Origin: Nitrosopumilus oxyclinae
Lineage (GTDB): Archaea; Thermoproteota; Nitrososphaeria; Nitrososphaerales; Nitrosopumilaceae
Assembly (NCBI RefSeq): GCF_013407165.1
Contig: NZ_CP026994.1
Span: 1,330,187 to 1,394,186 of the forward strand
Direction of reading: 5' to 3'
Length of the DNA: 64,000 bases
Position 1 is the stretch's first letter. Each line of letters starts with the position of its first letter. This document shows positions 14,395 to 23,146 of the stretch, piece by piece. The notes beneath the pieces are model-generated. The model worked only from the letters and a program-made list of their open reading frames with translations. It had not been told where the DNA came from and made no database searches. The translations under genes and the position numbers were made by a program.

Positions 14395-15969
14395 ATGAGC
14401 AAAAAATTGACTGCACCTAGAGAAAATATGTCAGAAACTGATTATGATAAACCTCTACTGGAAAAATTTGAGCAAGAAATTTGGAGTAAAATTCCACATT
14501 TAGAAGGAGACAAAGTAGTCAATGCAACACCACTCATTGATCTGACAAAAGATCTAAAGGAATGTGCAAAAAATCTCTACAAACTAGACATTGCAGATTT
14601 AGACTTGAAAGTGTATGGAAAATTTGATGCTAATTTAGTATCAGGTTCAATCAAAATCAGACCAGCAATTCACATTATGCATGATGCAATTAAAACTGGG
14701 AAATTGAAAAGTAATCAAACAATTATTGAAGCAACATCAGGGAATTTTGGAATTGCACTTGGACAAATGTCAAAATTAGGTCTCACTGTTGTTTCACTTG
14801 TTTCAAGGAAATTACAAGAAGGAGTCTTTAAGGAATTAAGGGATGAAAATATTCGAATAATGGATTTGGATATGGATATTTGTCCCGCTCCTGGAATGAA
14901 AGATAGTGATGCTGATGCATTAAAAGCAAAAGCAACGGCAGCAAATATTCGTTCTCAATTAGCCGAATTGGGTTTTGATCCTACAATTTACGATAAATCA
15001 ATTTCTGAAGTTGAAACACTATTGGCAGCGCAAGACATTATCAATCTTGCAAAATTACTTTCAAAAATGTATGGATGTTTTTGTCCAGAACAATATGATA
15101 ATGAATTAAACATTCAAGCTCATAGAACAATTACAGCAGTAGAAATTGATCAACAATTACATGAAAATGGGGATTCATTAGAAGATTATAGAATTGTATG
15201 TTCTTTTGGAACAGGTGGTACATCTGGAGGATTAAGTAAATACATGAATGAAAAATATGGTAAAAAGGCAATTCATGTTGTATTCCCAATTCCAGGTCAA
15301 GATGTAGCAGGAATTAGAACAAAAGCAAAGGCAGACGGATTAAAATTGTATAATCCAGAGGCATATGCTGCTCAACATGAAGTTGATTTTGGACAAGCAA
15401 AGCACTTACTCAAATTCTTTGTAGACAAAGGTCATGATATTGGTGAAAGTACTGCATTGGCCCTATATTCAATTCTAGAAATGCTCAGTAATGGGGATAA
15501 AGGTAAATTTGTAGTTGTAGTTGCAGACGGTATTGAAAAATATAGGAAAAATCTAGAAGCAATGTCAAGTAATCAGCGTATGCAAGTCTCATTAGATGAA
15601 GCATCAGCAAGTGTACAAGATTATGATAAAATAATATGGGTACATACATCATATACTCCAAAAGAAGAAGGGATTGAAATGATTGCTAAATCTCTAGGAA
15701 TAGATAAAGAGAAAATTGCAATACCCAAAGCCAGTACAATTAATCAATTGTTATCCACACAACAAATTCCTGAAGAATTAAGTAAAGATCTAGATGGCTC
15801 TAAAGGTAAATCGTTGTTAATTTGTATGGCTGGAAACACATCATTAATGACTGCTCAAGTACTTGCAAGTAAGGGCATCGTAACTGAAAGTTTGAATGGA
15901 GGCATAACAAATTTACCAGAAGGACAAGGTAAAAACCCAGGTCAATATATTAAAGCAGCCACCGAATAA
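14395..15969 (+). CDS. Fold-type II PLP enzyme (cysteine-synthase-like) fused to a rhodanese-like domain
   Basis: Residues about 45-400 form a fold-type II pyridoxal-phosphate enzyme like cysteine synthase: the PLP lysine is in GSIKIRP (about 87-93), substrate-binding loop EATSGNFGIA (about 117-126) and phosphate loop SFGTGGTSGG (about 266-275). Residues about 410-520 look like a rhodanese-like domain ending in a CMAGNTS loop, where the Cys would carry a sulfane sulfur. Neither substrate nor product can be read directly; sulfur transfer into an amino acid is a reasonable guess. It is downstream of the MoxR/VWA pair and just upstream of an ASCH protein. Confidence 0.75.
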   Translation: MSKKLTAPRENMSETDYDKPLLEKFEQEIWSKIPHLEGDKVVNATPLIDLTKDLKECAKNLYKLDIADLDLKVYGKFDANLVSGSIKIRPAIHIMHDAIKTGKLKSNQTIIEATSGNFGIALGQMSKLGLTVVSLVSRKLQEGVFKELRDENIRIMDLDMDICPAPGMKDSDADALKAKATAANIRSQLAELGFDPTIYDKSISEVETLLAAQDIINLAKLLSKMYGCFCPEQYDNELNIQAHRTITAVEIDQQLHENGDSLEDYRIVCSFGTGGTSGGLSKYMNEKYGKKAIHVVFPIPGQDVAGIRTKAKADGLKLYNPEAYAAQHEVDFGQAKHLLKFFVDKGHDIGESTALALYSILEMLSNGDKGKFVVVVADGIEKYRKNLEAMSSNQRMQVSLDEASASVQDYDKIIWVHTSYTPKEEGIEMIAKSLGIDKEKIAIPKASTINQLLSTQQIPEELSKDLDGSKGKSLLICMAGNTSLMTAQVLASKGIVTESLNGGITNLPEGQGKNPGQYIKAATE

Positions 15970-15974
15970 TAGAT

Positions 15975-16430
15975 TTGAAATGTCTTTCAGTTTCACAACC
16001 ATTTGCTGATTTAATTATTTCAGGAAAAAAAACTATTGAATTAAGGAATTGGAATACAGAATTTCGTGGAGAATTTTTAATTCATTCTCCACTAAAAATT
16101 AGGACAGATGATTCTAAAAGATTAAAAATCAATAAAAAATTTATTACAGGTGCAATCATTGGCAAAGTAGAGTTATACGATGTTAAAAAATATAATTCAT
16201 TAAAAGAAATCAAATTAGATCAGAAACATCATTTTGCATCAAAAAAATTTCAAACTAAAACATTTGGTTTTATGTTAAAAAATGCTAAACCATTACGAAT
16301 TCCAATTCCATGGAAAGGTCAATTGGGAATCTTCGATGTAAACATTCCAAAAACAAAAATCAAAAACAAAGAAATCGTATCAGACATCATAGATGAAGAA
16401 TATCGTTATCAATGGATTGGACATCATTAG
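15975..16430 (+). CDS. ASCH-domain protein
   Basis: ASCH domains are PUA-like beta-barrels that probably bind RNA, and some act on modified nucleosides. The hallmark is at the N-terminus: SVSQPFADLIISGKKTIELR (about 5-24), followed by the R-G-x-x-x-I segment FRGEFLIHSP (about 30-39). The 151-residue protein has a basic C-terminal half. It starts with TTG five bases after the PLP-rhodanese gene and is probably in the same operon. It precedes tbp. Confidence 0.82.
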   Translation: MKCLSVSQPFADLIISGKKTIELRNWNTEFRGEFLIHSPLKIRTDDSKRLKINKKFITGAIIGKVELYDVKKYNSLKEIKLDQKHHFASKKFQTKTFGFMLKNAKPLRIPIPWKGQLGIFDVNIPKTKIKNKEIVSDIIDEEYRYQWIGHH

Positions 16431-16460
16431 AAAATTAAAAATCAATAAAAAATTTGACTA

Positions 16461-16485
16461 GTATATATAAAGGCCATATATAAAG
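16461..16485 (+). promoter_or_regulatory. tbp promoter with two TATA-like boxes
   Basis: TATATATAA at 16462-16470 is 25-33 nt before the ATG, a normal leaderless position. A second box, ATATATAAA at 16476-16484, lies 11-19 nt before the ATG, where a bound TBP would block initiation from the first. This suggests autoregulation of TBP. Confidence 0.6.
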
Positions 16486-16494
16486 TCCCTCGTT

Positions 16495-17058
16495 ATGCCT
16501 CAAACCAAGCCTATTGTTAGTGTTGAAAATGTCGTGGCATCAGCATCAGTAGACCAAAAGATTGATCTTATTGAAATTACTAAGAAATTTCCAGATACTG
16601 AATATAATCCAGAACAATTTCCAGGACTTGTGTTTAGATTAACAAAACCCAAAACTGCAACTCTAATTTTTAGAACTGGGAAAATGGTGTGTACTGGAGC
16701 AAAATCTGAAGAGATGGCAATTAAAGCTGTGAACACAGTCGTTCAACAATTAAGAAAAGGCAAAGTCAAAATAAAAAAAGATGCAGTAATTACAGTTCAA
16801 AATATAGTCGCATCAATTAATTTGGGTGGAAAAATTCATTTAGAAAAAGCAGCTCGAACATTACCTAGAAGCATGTATGAGCCTGAACAATTTCCAGGAC
16901 TAATTCATAGAATGGTAGATCCAAAAACAGTCTTATTGTTATTTGCATCAGGAAAATTAGTGTGTACTGGAGCAAAGAATGAATCAGATGTTTATCGTTC
17001 AGTTCACAATGTACATGCACTATTAGAAGAAAAATCTCTAATGATTTATGATGAATAA
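16495..17058 (+). CDS. tbp: TATA-box-binding protein (TBP)
   Basis: TBP recognises TATA boxes and recruits TFB and RNA polymerase. The 187 residues consist of two direct repeats of about 90, each with the signature YNPEQFPGL or YEPEQFPGL (about 39-47 and 130-138) and LIFRTGKMVCTGAK or LLFASGKLVCTGAK. Length and repeat structure are typical of archaeal TBP. Two TATA-like boxes precede it. Ammonia-oxidising archaea often have more than one basal factor copy; this window shows one. Confidence 0.97.
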   Translation: MPQTKPIVSVENVVASASVDQKIDLIEITKKFPDTEYNPEQFPGLVFRLTKPKTATLIFRTGKMVCTGAKSEEMAIKAVNTVVQQLRKGKVKIKKDAVITVQNIVASINLGGKIHLEKAARTLPRSMYEPEQFPGLIHRMVDPKTVLLLFASGKLVCTGAKNESDVYRSVHNVHALLEEKSLMIYDE

Positions 17059-17073
17059 TTTTGATTTATTAAA

Positions 17074-17295
17074 TTGACTAAAGATATTTTTGAGGATGAA
17101 AAAATTAAATTAACTCCTGAAAAAGGTTTTGATTTGGTTGGTATTGATTATTTTGCAGAGCCTGGTAATCAATTGTATTTAGTAGAACATTTTGAAATGT
17201 ATCAAGATGCTCTTAATGCAAAAAAAGATCGAAAAATTCAGGAAGAATACTTTGTTCTTTACAAAGGAACAGGGAATGAATATTTCTGTAGATAG
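17074..17295 (+). CDS. Uncharacterised 73-residue protein
   Basis: This small soluble acidic protein is rich in Glu, Tyr and Lys, with a predicted beta-alpha pattern (YLVEHFEMYQDALNAKKDR, about 34-52) and no motif that I recognise. It starts with TTG 16 bases after tbp on the same strand, so it may be co-transcribed with it. Open reading through 73 codons with sense-like composition makes it a probable gene. Confidence 0.55.
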   Translation: MTKDIFEDEKIKLTPEKGFDLVGIDYFAEPGNQLYLVEHFEMYQDALNAKKDRKIQEEYFVLYKGTGNEYFCR

Positions 17296-17366
17296 ATTAG
17301 AAAAATCATAAAACTTTACTAAATTTTACACAATCTCTTATCATTTAGTTAAAAAATTTAGAAATA

Positions 17367-17942
17367 GTGTCTGATGAAGTAAGGGATTTAATTGATACAC
17401 TATATGAAAAAGAAAATCCAATCCAAACTCAACAAATAACTAAACAAATGAATCGTAAAAGTCCAAAAGCAAAATATCAAATTTTTGATGAATCAGAGTT
17501 TACACGAGGGAGAGAAGTCCTAGGTGATCTTATTGTTCATGGTATGATAGCCTCAGGTGGCACAGATATTGACTGGTTAATTGAACATAGAGGGGGATTC
17601 ATTATTTTGGAATTTAAGGGATTTCATAACGACAAAATCAACATAGCAAAAGGGCAAATGATAGCTTATGAAAAATTACATGAAAAATTAAACATGGCAA
17701 CAAAATGTTATCTGTACGTTGTCGGATGTGATGATATTGATTTTTCTAATCCAGATTCGACAATATGGATTTTTGAAATGAATCAATGGAAATCAGGTGC
17801 AATACCCAAAAACACTACAGACATCTATGAAAACGATGTAGGTAAACAAAACAAATTCATTGTTTATCGTGAATATATGAATGAGATAAGTGTAGAAAAG
17901 TTACGAGATTTAGTAGACTCACATTGGAAAGAATTTGAGTAA
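17367..17942 (+). CDS. Uncharacterised protein with PD-(D/E)XK nuclease-like motif
   Basis: The 191-residue protein starts with GTG. Its middle contains GTDIDWLIEHRGGFIILEFKG (about 64-84): an Asp, a spacer and then E-x-K in a beta strand, the pattern of PD-(D/E)XK nucleases, followed by KGQMIAYEKL, resembling the Q-x3-Y motif of Cas4/RecB-type members. The family is not certain, and no DNA-binding domain or partner gene is adjacent. It converges with the next gene with one base between the stops. Confidence 0.6.
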   Translation: MSDEVRDLIDTLYEKENPIQTQQITKQMNRKSPKAKYQIFDESEFTRGREVLGDLIVHGMIASGGTDIDWLIEHRGGFIILEFKGFHNDKINIAKGQMIAYEKLHEKLNMATKCYLYVVGCDDIDFSNPDSTIWIFEMNQWKSGAIPKNTTDIYENDVGKQNKFIVYREYMNEISVEKLRDLVDSHWKEFE

Positions 17943-17943
17943 A

Positions 17944-18639
17944 TTATGCAGTAAATGAAAATGTGTTTGATTTTATTTCTTTACCATCATCTACTGTAAT
18001 TGTATAAGTGCCAGATTTTTCCCATCCTGAACCTCCTGCAATAGCTAAAGTTGAAAATCTTCCATCACTTTTTAATGATACTTGTTCTGCCCACACAATT
18101 TCATTGTTTTGATTCTTTATTGAAAGATTCACAGTTCCTTTAGAAGTAGACACTCCACTAATTGAAATTAAATCCTTTTTGCTGTAGGATTTTAAATCAG
18201 TTTGAATTGGTTGTGAAATTGATGTATTATCAGATGAAGTATTAATTGTAGTGCCAGTTGGAAGACCATTAAGAGAAACTGCTGCTGCAATAATTATTAC
18301 TAAAGCTAATCCACCAATTCCAAACATAATTTTTTTATTTTTTGATTTTGAATACGATATTCTTGGGACTTGGGTTTGGAATGATTGAGTTTGTTGACTA
18401 GATTGAATTTCAGGCATAATCACATCAGGAACCGATGGTTTTTCTGCAACTGAAGGTGTTGGAGTAAATTCAGGTTTTTTTCCTAGATGTTTTTCAGCTA
18501 ATTGTCGGACATAATTTCTTTCATAATTACTTATAACTTCATTATTTTCACATGCTCTACAAATTTGCTTTAGAATTCTGTCATCTCCAAAATCCTTATC
18601 CAAAAGAGCTTTTACATCATCCAACAATGGATCTGTCAT
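17944..18639 (-). CDS. Membrane protein with cytoplasmic helical domain and external Ig-like domain
   Basis: Residues 1-55 form a helical soluble domain (VKALLDKDFGDDRILKQICR, about 9-28) followed by a Pro/Ser/Gln-rich linker, one membrane helix (about 105-125) and an external beta-rich domain (about 150-231) that ends in a strand typical of Ig-like folds (GTYTITVDDG). The topology suggests a surface-exposed protein with an internal helical domain. I do not recognise a named family. A TATA-like ATAAATAAT lies about 20-30 nt before the ATG. Confidence 0.7.
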   Translation of the reverse strand: MTDPLLDDVKALLDKDFGDDRILKQICRACENNEVISNYERNYVRQLAEKHLGKKPEFTPTPSVAEKPSVPDVIMPEIQSSQQTQSFQTQVPRISYSKSKNKKIMFGIGGLALVIIIAAAVSLNGLPTGTTINTSSDNTSISQPIQTDLKSYSKKDLISISGVSTSKGTVNLSIKNQNNEIVWAEQVSLKSDGRFSTLAIAGGSGWEKSGTYTITVDDGKEIKSNTFSFTA

Positions 18640-18685
18640 GTGTATTTTCTCTCAAATTGATTATTTATGAATATATGTCAGAAAG

Positions 18686-18862
18686 CTATTTTGCATAGAT
18701 TTTTTGGGCTTGTATTATGACTGTTCTAATGTAATCCTTAGCAGTTGAATCAGTAACCCCCATTTGCTTTGCTCTTTGATAAAGATCAATTTCTTTAGGA
18801 TTTAGCAAATAACACTTCAAAAGATAATTGAGCCTATGAGACCTTTTTTCATCACTTTTCAT
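18686..18862 (-). CDS. Small HTH-like protein, 58 residues
   Basis: A short gene fills most of an otherwise empty 343-base gap. It reads from ATG at 18862 to TAG at 18686. The protein is basic and helical, and its C-terminal half (LYQRAKQMGVTDSTAKDYIR, about 27-46) has the spacing of a helix-turn-helix, with Gly in the turn and a Thr/Lys recognition helix, like the region-4-type HTH. It could be a small DNA-binding regulator. It lies between the membrane protein gene and the P-II gene, divergent from the latter. Confidence 0.55.
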   Translation of the reverse strand: MKSDEKRSHRLNYLLKCYLLNPKEIDLYQRAKQMGVTDSTAKDYIRTVIIQAQKIYAK

Positions 18863-18988
18863 AATTTTATTTTTCTCAGATACTAAAAAGGTCAGAGGAT
18901 TATGACATAACCAACTAGAGCCATAGTATCATAATATTTGAATAAAAACATATGATCTTTTTTAAACAATACGAAAATAAGAATGCAA

Positions 18989-19330
18989 ATGAAACGAATT
19001 GAGGCAACGGTTCAATCAACCAAAGTTGGGGCAGTAACTGAAGCAATAAATGATATTGTTGGAGGATACACCGTTTTGGAAGGTAAAGGTAGAGGTTCTG
19101 GAGCCAGACAAGAAATGAGATCTGGGAGAGGAACTGGTACTGTTACTGCAGAATACAACCATGTTGCATATGTTACTACAATAGTAGATGACTCAGACGT
19201 AGAGAAAGTTTCCACAGCAATTGCTGATGCATCTTTTACGGGCAAAGGCGGAGATGGAATTATTGCTGTATCCAATGTGGATAGCGTTCTGAATATCGCA
19301 TCTAAAAAGAGTGGTTCTGAAGCCCTCTAA
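18989..19330 (+). CDS. P-II family nitrogen regulatory protein (GlnB/GlnK)
   Basis: P-II proteins sense ATP/ADP and 2-oxoglutarate and control ammonium uptake or assimilation. The 113-residue product has the ferredoxin-like fold, starting MKRIEATV, with a T-loop region (about 36-55) that is Gly/Arg-rich and contains the Tyr of TAEYNH. The C-terminal GGDGIIAVSNVD matches the conserved GDGKIFV-like segment. An ATG at 18983 would add two residues; ATG 18989 is preferred because a TATA-like box (18959-18966) is then at 23-30 nt and family members begin MKR. No ammonium transporter is adjacent. Confidence 0.87.
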   Translation: MKRIEATVQSTKVGAVTEAINDIVGGYTVLEGKGRGSGARQEMRSGRGTGTVTAEYNHVAYVTTIVDDSDVEKVSTAIADASFTGKGGDGIIAVSNVDSVLNIASKKSGSEAL

Positions 19331-19383
19331 TCATTTTCTTTTATTAAAATTATAAAATATTAGAATTAATGTAAATTAAACTG

Positions 19384-19456
19384 CTGAGAGGAATGGTGAA
19401 TAAACCTCTCAGGGTGGTATCCCTTTGGGGGACATGTTTTTGAAGGGATGGTATAG
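19384..19456 (+). ncRNA. Candidate structured RNA or structured 3' region downstream of the P-II gene
   Basis: Two GC-rich hairpins stand out in an AT-rich gap. CTGAGAGG (19384-19391) pairs perfectly with CCTCTCAG (19405-19412) over a 13-base loop, and ATCCCTT (19419-19425) with AAGGGAT (19443-19449) over a 17-base loop containing GGGGG. A TATA-like ATTATAAAATATT near 19349-19361 lies about 25-35 bases before the first stem, so it may be its own transcript. ACA occurs at 19461-19463, which would suit an H/ACA RNA, but I cannot confirm that. It could also be a structured 3' end of the P-II mRNA. Confidence 0.4.
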
Positions 19457-19494
19457 TATTACAATTTTAGTATAAAAGCATAGGATTTTGAAGA

Positions 19495-19734
19495 TTATTG
19501 TTGACCTTCAATTCCCATCAAGGTTAGTGTTGATCTAATTTTTGGAATTTTCCTAATTTTCCATGTAATAGTCTCTCTCAGTGCTTCTACTTGGCTTGAT
19601 TCTACTTTAGCCAGAATATCATATGCACCAAAGGTACCATGTACTTCAACAACACCTTCAATAGACTTTAGTTCTGAAATAACAGATTCTTCAGAACCTA
19701 ACTCACAGTTTATGAGAACATAAGCTGTTGCCAT
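19495..19734 (-). CDS. Stand-alone Lrp/AsnC ligand-binding (RAM) domain protein
   Basis: The 79 residues correspond to the C-terminal effector-binding domain of Lrp/AsnC regulators, with no DNA-binding part: YVLINCELGSEESVISELKS (about 5-24), GVVEVHGTFGAYDILAKVE (about 27-45) and a terminal STLTLMGIEG strand. Such proteins oligomerise and bind amino acids and may modulate full-length regulators. It has a TATA box near 19775-19785. Neighbours are the P-II gene region and dus. Confidence 0.85.
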   Translation of the reverse strand: MATAYVLINCELGSEESVISELKSIEGVVEVHGTFGAYDILAKVESSQVEALRETITWKIRKIPKIRSTLTLMGIEGQQ

Positions 19735-19872
19735 TATAATTCAATTCCTATTTTCATACACAAAATACACTCTGGAAATATATAAGAATAGTCCATTTTA
19801 CTTAAAAATTCAATTAAAATTGAATCATATGATAAACAAATGTAAAGAAATTTTATTTAATTTAAAATATTT

Positions 19873-20835
19873 CTAAGATAAAGAATATGCATCTTTCATA
19901 ATTTTTTCTAATTCTTCAATATTTTTTGAAAGAGTAATTTTGGAGCGTAATTTTGAACCGCCTTTCATCCCTTTAGTAAACCTCATGGCCTGACCCTTAA
20001 TGTTTGCAAATTTTATCTTATATTGATTTGTAATGTGTAAATAATCAAAAAAAGAATCTAATCTATCTTTGAATGAATATTCATTGTAAGAGTTAGTTTT
20101 TAGATAATCATTTATTTGTTCAAACAAAAACGGATTACCCATTGCCCCTCTACCAACCATCACATAATCACAGTTCGTATGATCAATCATAGTTTTAGCA
20201 TCTTCAGGAGTAGTGATATCACCATTTCCAACAATTGGAATACTGGAAATTTCTTTTAACTCTTTAATTAAATCCCAATCAGCAATTCCAGAATATCCTT
20301 GACTAACAGTTCTAGGATGCAATGTGATCATTTGGATTCCTTCATCTTCAGCAACTTCGGCTATATCTCTAAAGAGAAATTTACTTGCATCTGTAACTCC
20401 AGAACGAATTTTTAAAGTTACAGGTTTTTTAACAGCATTCACAAGTGTGTTAAAAATTTGTTGAGTTAGATTGACTTCTTGCAGTAATGCACCACCTGCC
20501 ATTTGTTGAGTAATGTGAGGAGCTGGACAACCCATGTTATAATCAATAATGTCAAAATATGGCTCTACAATCTTTGCGGCTTTCTCTAACGCAGGAAGAT
20601 TAGAACCAAAAAGTTGAATTGAAAGAGGGCGCTCATCATCAGAATATTCAATGAATTCTTGAATTGTTTTCATTCTTTCTTTGAGTTGACTTTCTTTGGC
20701 GATAATACTATGAATATTTGTAAATTCTGTTACAACTAATCCAGCACCCATTTTTTTACATTGTAAACGAAGTGCAGGATCACTTACACCTGCCATAGGT
20801 GCTAAAAATGCCCTACTAGAAAATTTTGGAAGCAT
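19873..20835 (-). CDS. dus: tRNA-dihydrouridine synthase (Dus)
   Basis: Dus reduces uridines to dihydrouridine in tRNA using FMN. The 320-residue protein shows an N-terminal FLAPMAGVSD (about 10-19), the catalytic-Cys segment YNMGCPAPH (about 98-106), and FMN phosphate-binding VMVGRGAMGNP near 224-234. A TTG at 20841 is possible, but ATG at 20835 is favoured by the TATA box near 20854-20864. Confidence 0.93.
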   Translation of the reverse strand: MLPKFSSRAFLAPMAGVSDPALRLQCKKMGAGLVVTEFTNIHSIIAKESQLKERMKTIQEFIEYSDDERPLSIQLFGSNLPALEKAAKIVEPYFDIIDYNMGCPAPHITQQMAGGALLQEVNLTQQIFNTLVNAVKKPVTLKIRSGVTDASKFLFRDIAEVAEDEGIQMITLHPRTVSQGYSGIADWDLIKELKEISSIPIVGNGDITTPEDAKTMIDHTNCDYVMVGRGAMGNPFLFEQINDYLKTNSYNEYSFKDRLDSFFDYLHITNQYKIKFANIKGQAMRFTKGMKGGSKLRSKITLSKNIEELEKIMKDAYSLS

Positions 20836-20892
20836 ATTCAAACTTTACAAACTGAATATATTTATCATTCAAAAATATACCAAAAAATTCTA

Positions 20893-23064
20893 TTAATTAT
20901 CTGGGCAACCGTCTAAATCTCGGTCACCATCATAATCCTCAGGATCAAGAGGACATAGATCTTCATCATTAATGATACCATCTAAATCATCATCATGGAC
21001 AAATCTTTGTTGTTCTGGAGCAGTATCAGGGCAACCATCATGATCATTGTATTTGTTCCATGTTTCTGGGCTTGTTGGACATGAATCAATTGCATCCCAA
21101 TATCCATCACCGTCAGAATCAGGTCTAGTAGGAGTGGTAGAATCTGCTGCTAATACATCAGGACAACCGTCCCAATCCAGATACCCGTTAAAGTTCTCTT
21201 GTTCATCAGGGCATGCATCTTTTCTATCATCTATTCCATCTCCATCAACATCTGCAAATATGTAAGAAGGTATTGTACTAATGATAGAGTCTGGACAACC
21301 ATCATTATCTTGATAGAAATTATAAGTTTCAGGTTCTAGTGGACATGCATCAGAGATATCAACAATTCCATCCTGATCAGAATCTATTGTAAATACTAGT
21401 TTGTCTGGACAACCGTCTTTGTCTTGGAAACCATTGAATGTTTCTGGTTGAGCAGGACAAGAATCTAGAATATCAGGAATTCCATCACCGTCAGAATCTG
21501 CTGTACGTTTGTTATCATGAATTTGATCTGGACAACCATCATTATCTAGATACCTGTTGTAAGTTTCTTTAGAATTAGGACATTGATCTATATTATCAGT
21601 AATACCGTCAAAATCAGCATCACCATAGGAATCATATGCTATAGCATCTGGACAACCGTCTTCATCTTGGAAACCATTGTATTTTTCTCCAAATGTAGGG
21701 CATAAATCAAATTCATCTGGAATTCCATCGTAATCAGCGTCGGGTAAAGCAGATTTTGAAAATCCGGTAATATCAGGACAACCGTCAGTATCTAAGAAAT
21801 CATTATAATTTTCTGGTTCGTTTAGACATTGATCCCATCTGTCATCAATTCCATCACCATCAAGATCCGGAAATATGTAAGATGAGATGATAGAGCCAGC
21901 TGAATCGGGACAACCGTCACCGTCTTTGAAGAAATTATAAGTTTCAGGTTCTAGTGGACATGCATCTGAAACATTTGGAATACCATCTTGATCAGAATCA
22001 AGAATGGAATTATATTTATCTGGACAACCGTCACTGTCTTGGAATTTATTGTAAGTTTCTGGTTGGTTTGGACATTGATCTAAATTATCAACAATACCAT
22101 CACCGTCAGTATCATATGTTACTGAACCATCAGCAATCAAATCAGGACAACCATCAGTATCTTGGAATTTATTGTAAGTTTCTTTTGAATAGGGACACAG
22201 ATCAAATTGATTTAAAATTCCATCACCGTCTGAATCACCAGAAATTGAAAGTTCAATTTCATCTGGACAACCGTCTTCATCTTGGAATTTATTAAAATTT
22301 TCACGTTCGAATGGACATGCATCTACAGAATCAAGAATACTATCATAATCAGAATCAATCAATCCATTAGAATCAGCACCAAGAGTATCTGAGCATCCAT
22401 CCCAATCCAGATATCCATTAAAATTTTCTGGTTCGTTTAGACATTGATCCCATCTGTCATCAATTCCATCACCGTCAGTATCTGGAAAAACGTAAACAGA
22501 ATTAACAGTATCAACACTATCAGGACAACCGTCTAAGTCTAGATAGAAATTATAAGTTTCAGGTTCTAGTGGGCATGCATCAAGTCCATCGGAGATTCCA
22601 TCTCTATCACTATCTCTCAAATTTGAAGCATTATCAGGACAGCCGTCTTTATCATCAAATCCATTGAAAGTTTCTGGTTGGTTTGGACATGAATCCATAA
22701 AATCAGGATACCCGTCACCATCAGTATCAGTAATGCCTTGTTTACCTTGAGGAGATAAATCTGGGCAGCCGTCTTGGTCTTGGAATTTATTGTAAGTTTC
22801 TCTTACAGTAGGACAATCATCAATATGATCTTGAATTCCATCAAAATCAGCATCATACCATGGAACAAAATCTGCTGGACAACCGTCTATGTTGTTACCA
22901 TATTGAGGATCATAATCTTCTAAAAGATGAGGACAAAAATCAAGACTATTTGGAACGCCATCACCGTCTGAATCTATTGGATCAGCAGCAAAAGCACTAG
23001 ATGGCAACATTCCGATTGTGGAGGTAAGTAAAAGTAAAAATCCTAAAAGATATTGTTTTTTCAT
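20893..23064 (-). CDS. Giant secreted calcium-binding protein with thrombospondin type 3-like repeats (copy 1)
   Basis: A signal peptide (about 1-26, ending AFA) is followed by an uninterrupted array of about 17 units of some 36-45 residues. Each unit holds a D-x-D-x-DG-x-x-D calcium loop, an ACP or SCP cysteine, an ETYN-like turn and a DGCPD end. The abundant Asp suggests many bound calcium ions and the regular Cys pairs suggest disulfides, so the protein acts outside the cell. No C-terminal membrane anchor is visible. ATG at 23064 is chosen over 23106 because it starts the signal peptide (MKKQYLLGF, as in copy 2) and has a TATA-like box 25-36 nt upstream. Confidence 0.88.
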   Translation of the reverse strand: MKKQYLLGFLLLLTSTIGMLPSSAFAADPIDSDGDGVPNSLDFCPHLLEDYDPQYGNNIDGCPADFVPWYDADFDGIQDHIDDCPTVRETYNKFQDQDGCPDLSPQGKQGITDTDGDGYPDFMDSCPNQPETFNGFDDKDGCPDNASNLRDSDRDGISDGLDACPLEPETYNFYLDLDGCPDSVDTVNSVYVFPDTDGDGIDDRWDQCLNEPENFNGYLDWDGCSDTLGADSNGLIDSDYDSILDSVDACPFERENFNKFQDEDGCPDEIELSISGDSDGDGILNQFDLCPYSKETYNKFQDTDGCPDLIADGSVTYDTDGDGIVDNLDQCPNQPETYNKFQDSDGCPDKYNSILDSDQDGIPNVSDACPLEPETYNFFKDGDGCPDSAGSIISSYIFPDLDGDGIDDRWDQCLNEPENYNDFLDTDGCPDITGFSKSALPDADYDGIPDEFDLCPTFGEKYNGFQDEDGCPDAIAYDSYGDADFDGITDNIDQCPNSKETYNRYLDNDGCPDQIHDNKRTADSDGDGIPDILDSCPAQPETFNGFQDKDGCPDKLVFTIDSDQDGIVDISDACPLEPETYNFYQDNDGCPDSIISTIPSYIFADVDGDGIDDRKDACPDEQENFNGYLDWDGCPDVLAADSTTPTRPDSDGDGYWDAIDSCPTSPETWNKYNDHDGCPDTAPEQQRFVHDDDLDGIINDEDLCPLDPEDYDGDRDLDGCPDN

Positions 23065-23146
23065 TCTATCTGACTCCGCTATTATCATGTATTTATTAAG
23101 TCTCACGTTAAATAGATTCTTCTAAAATTACAAATTAGTAAAGAGA

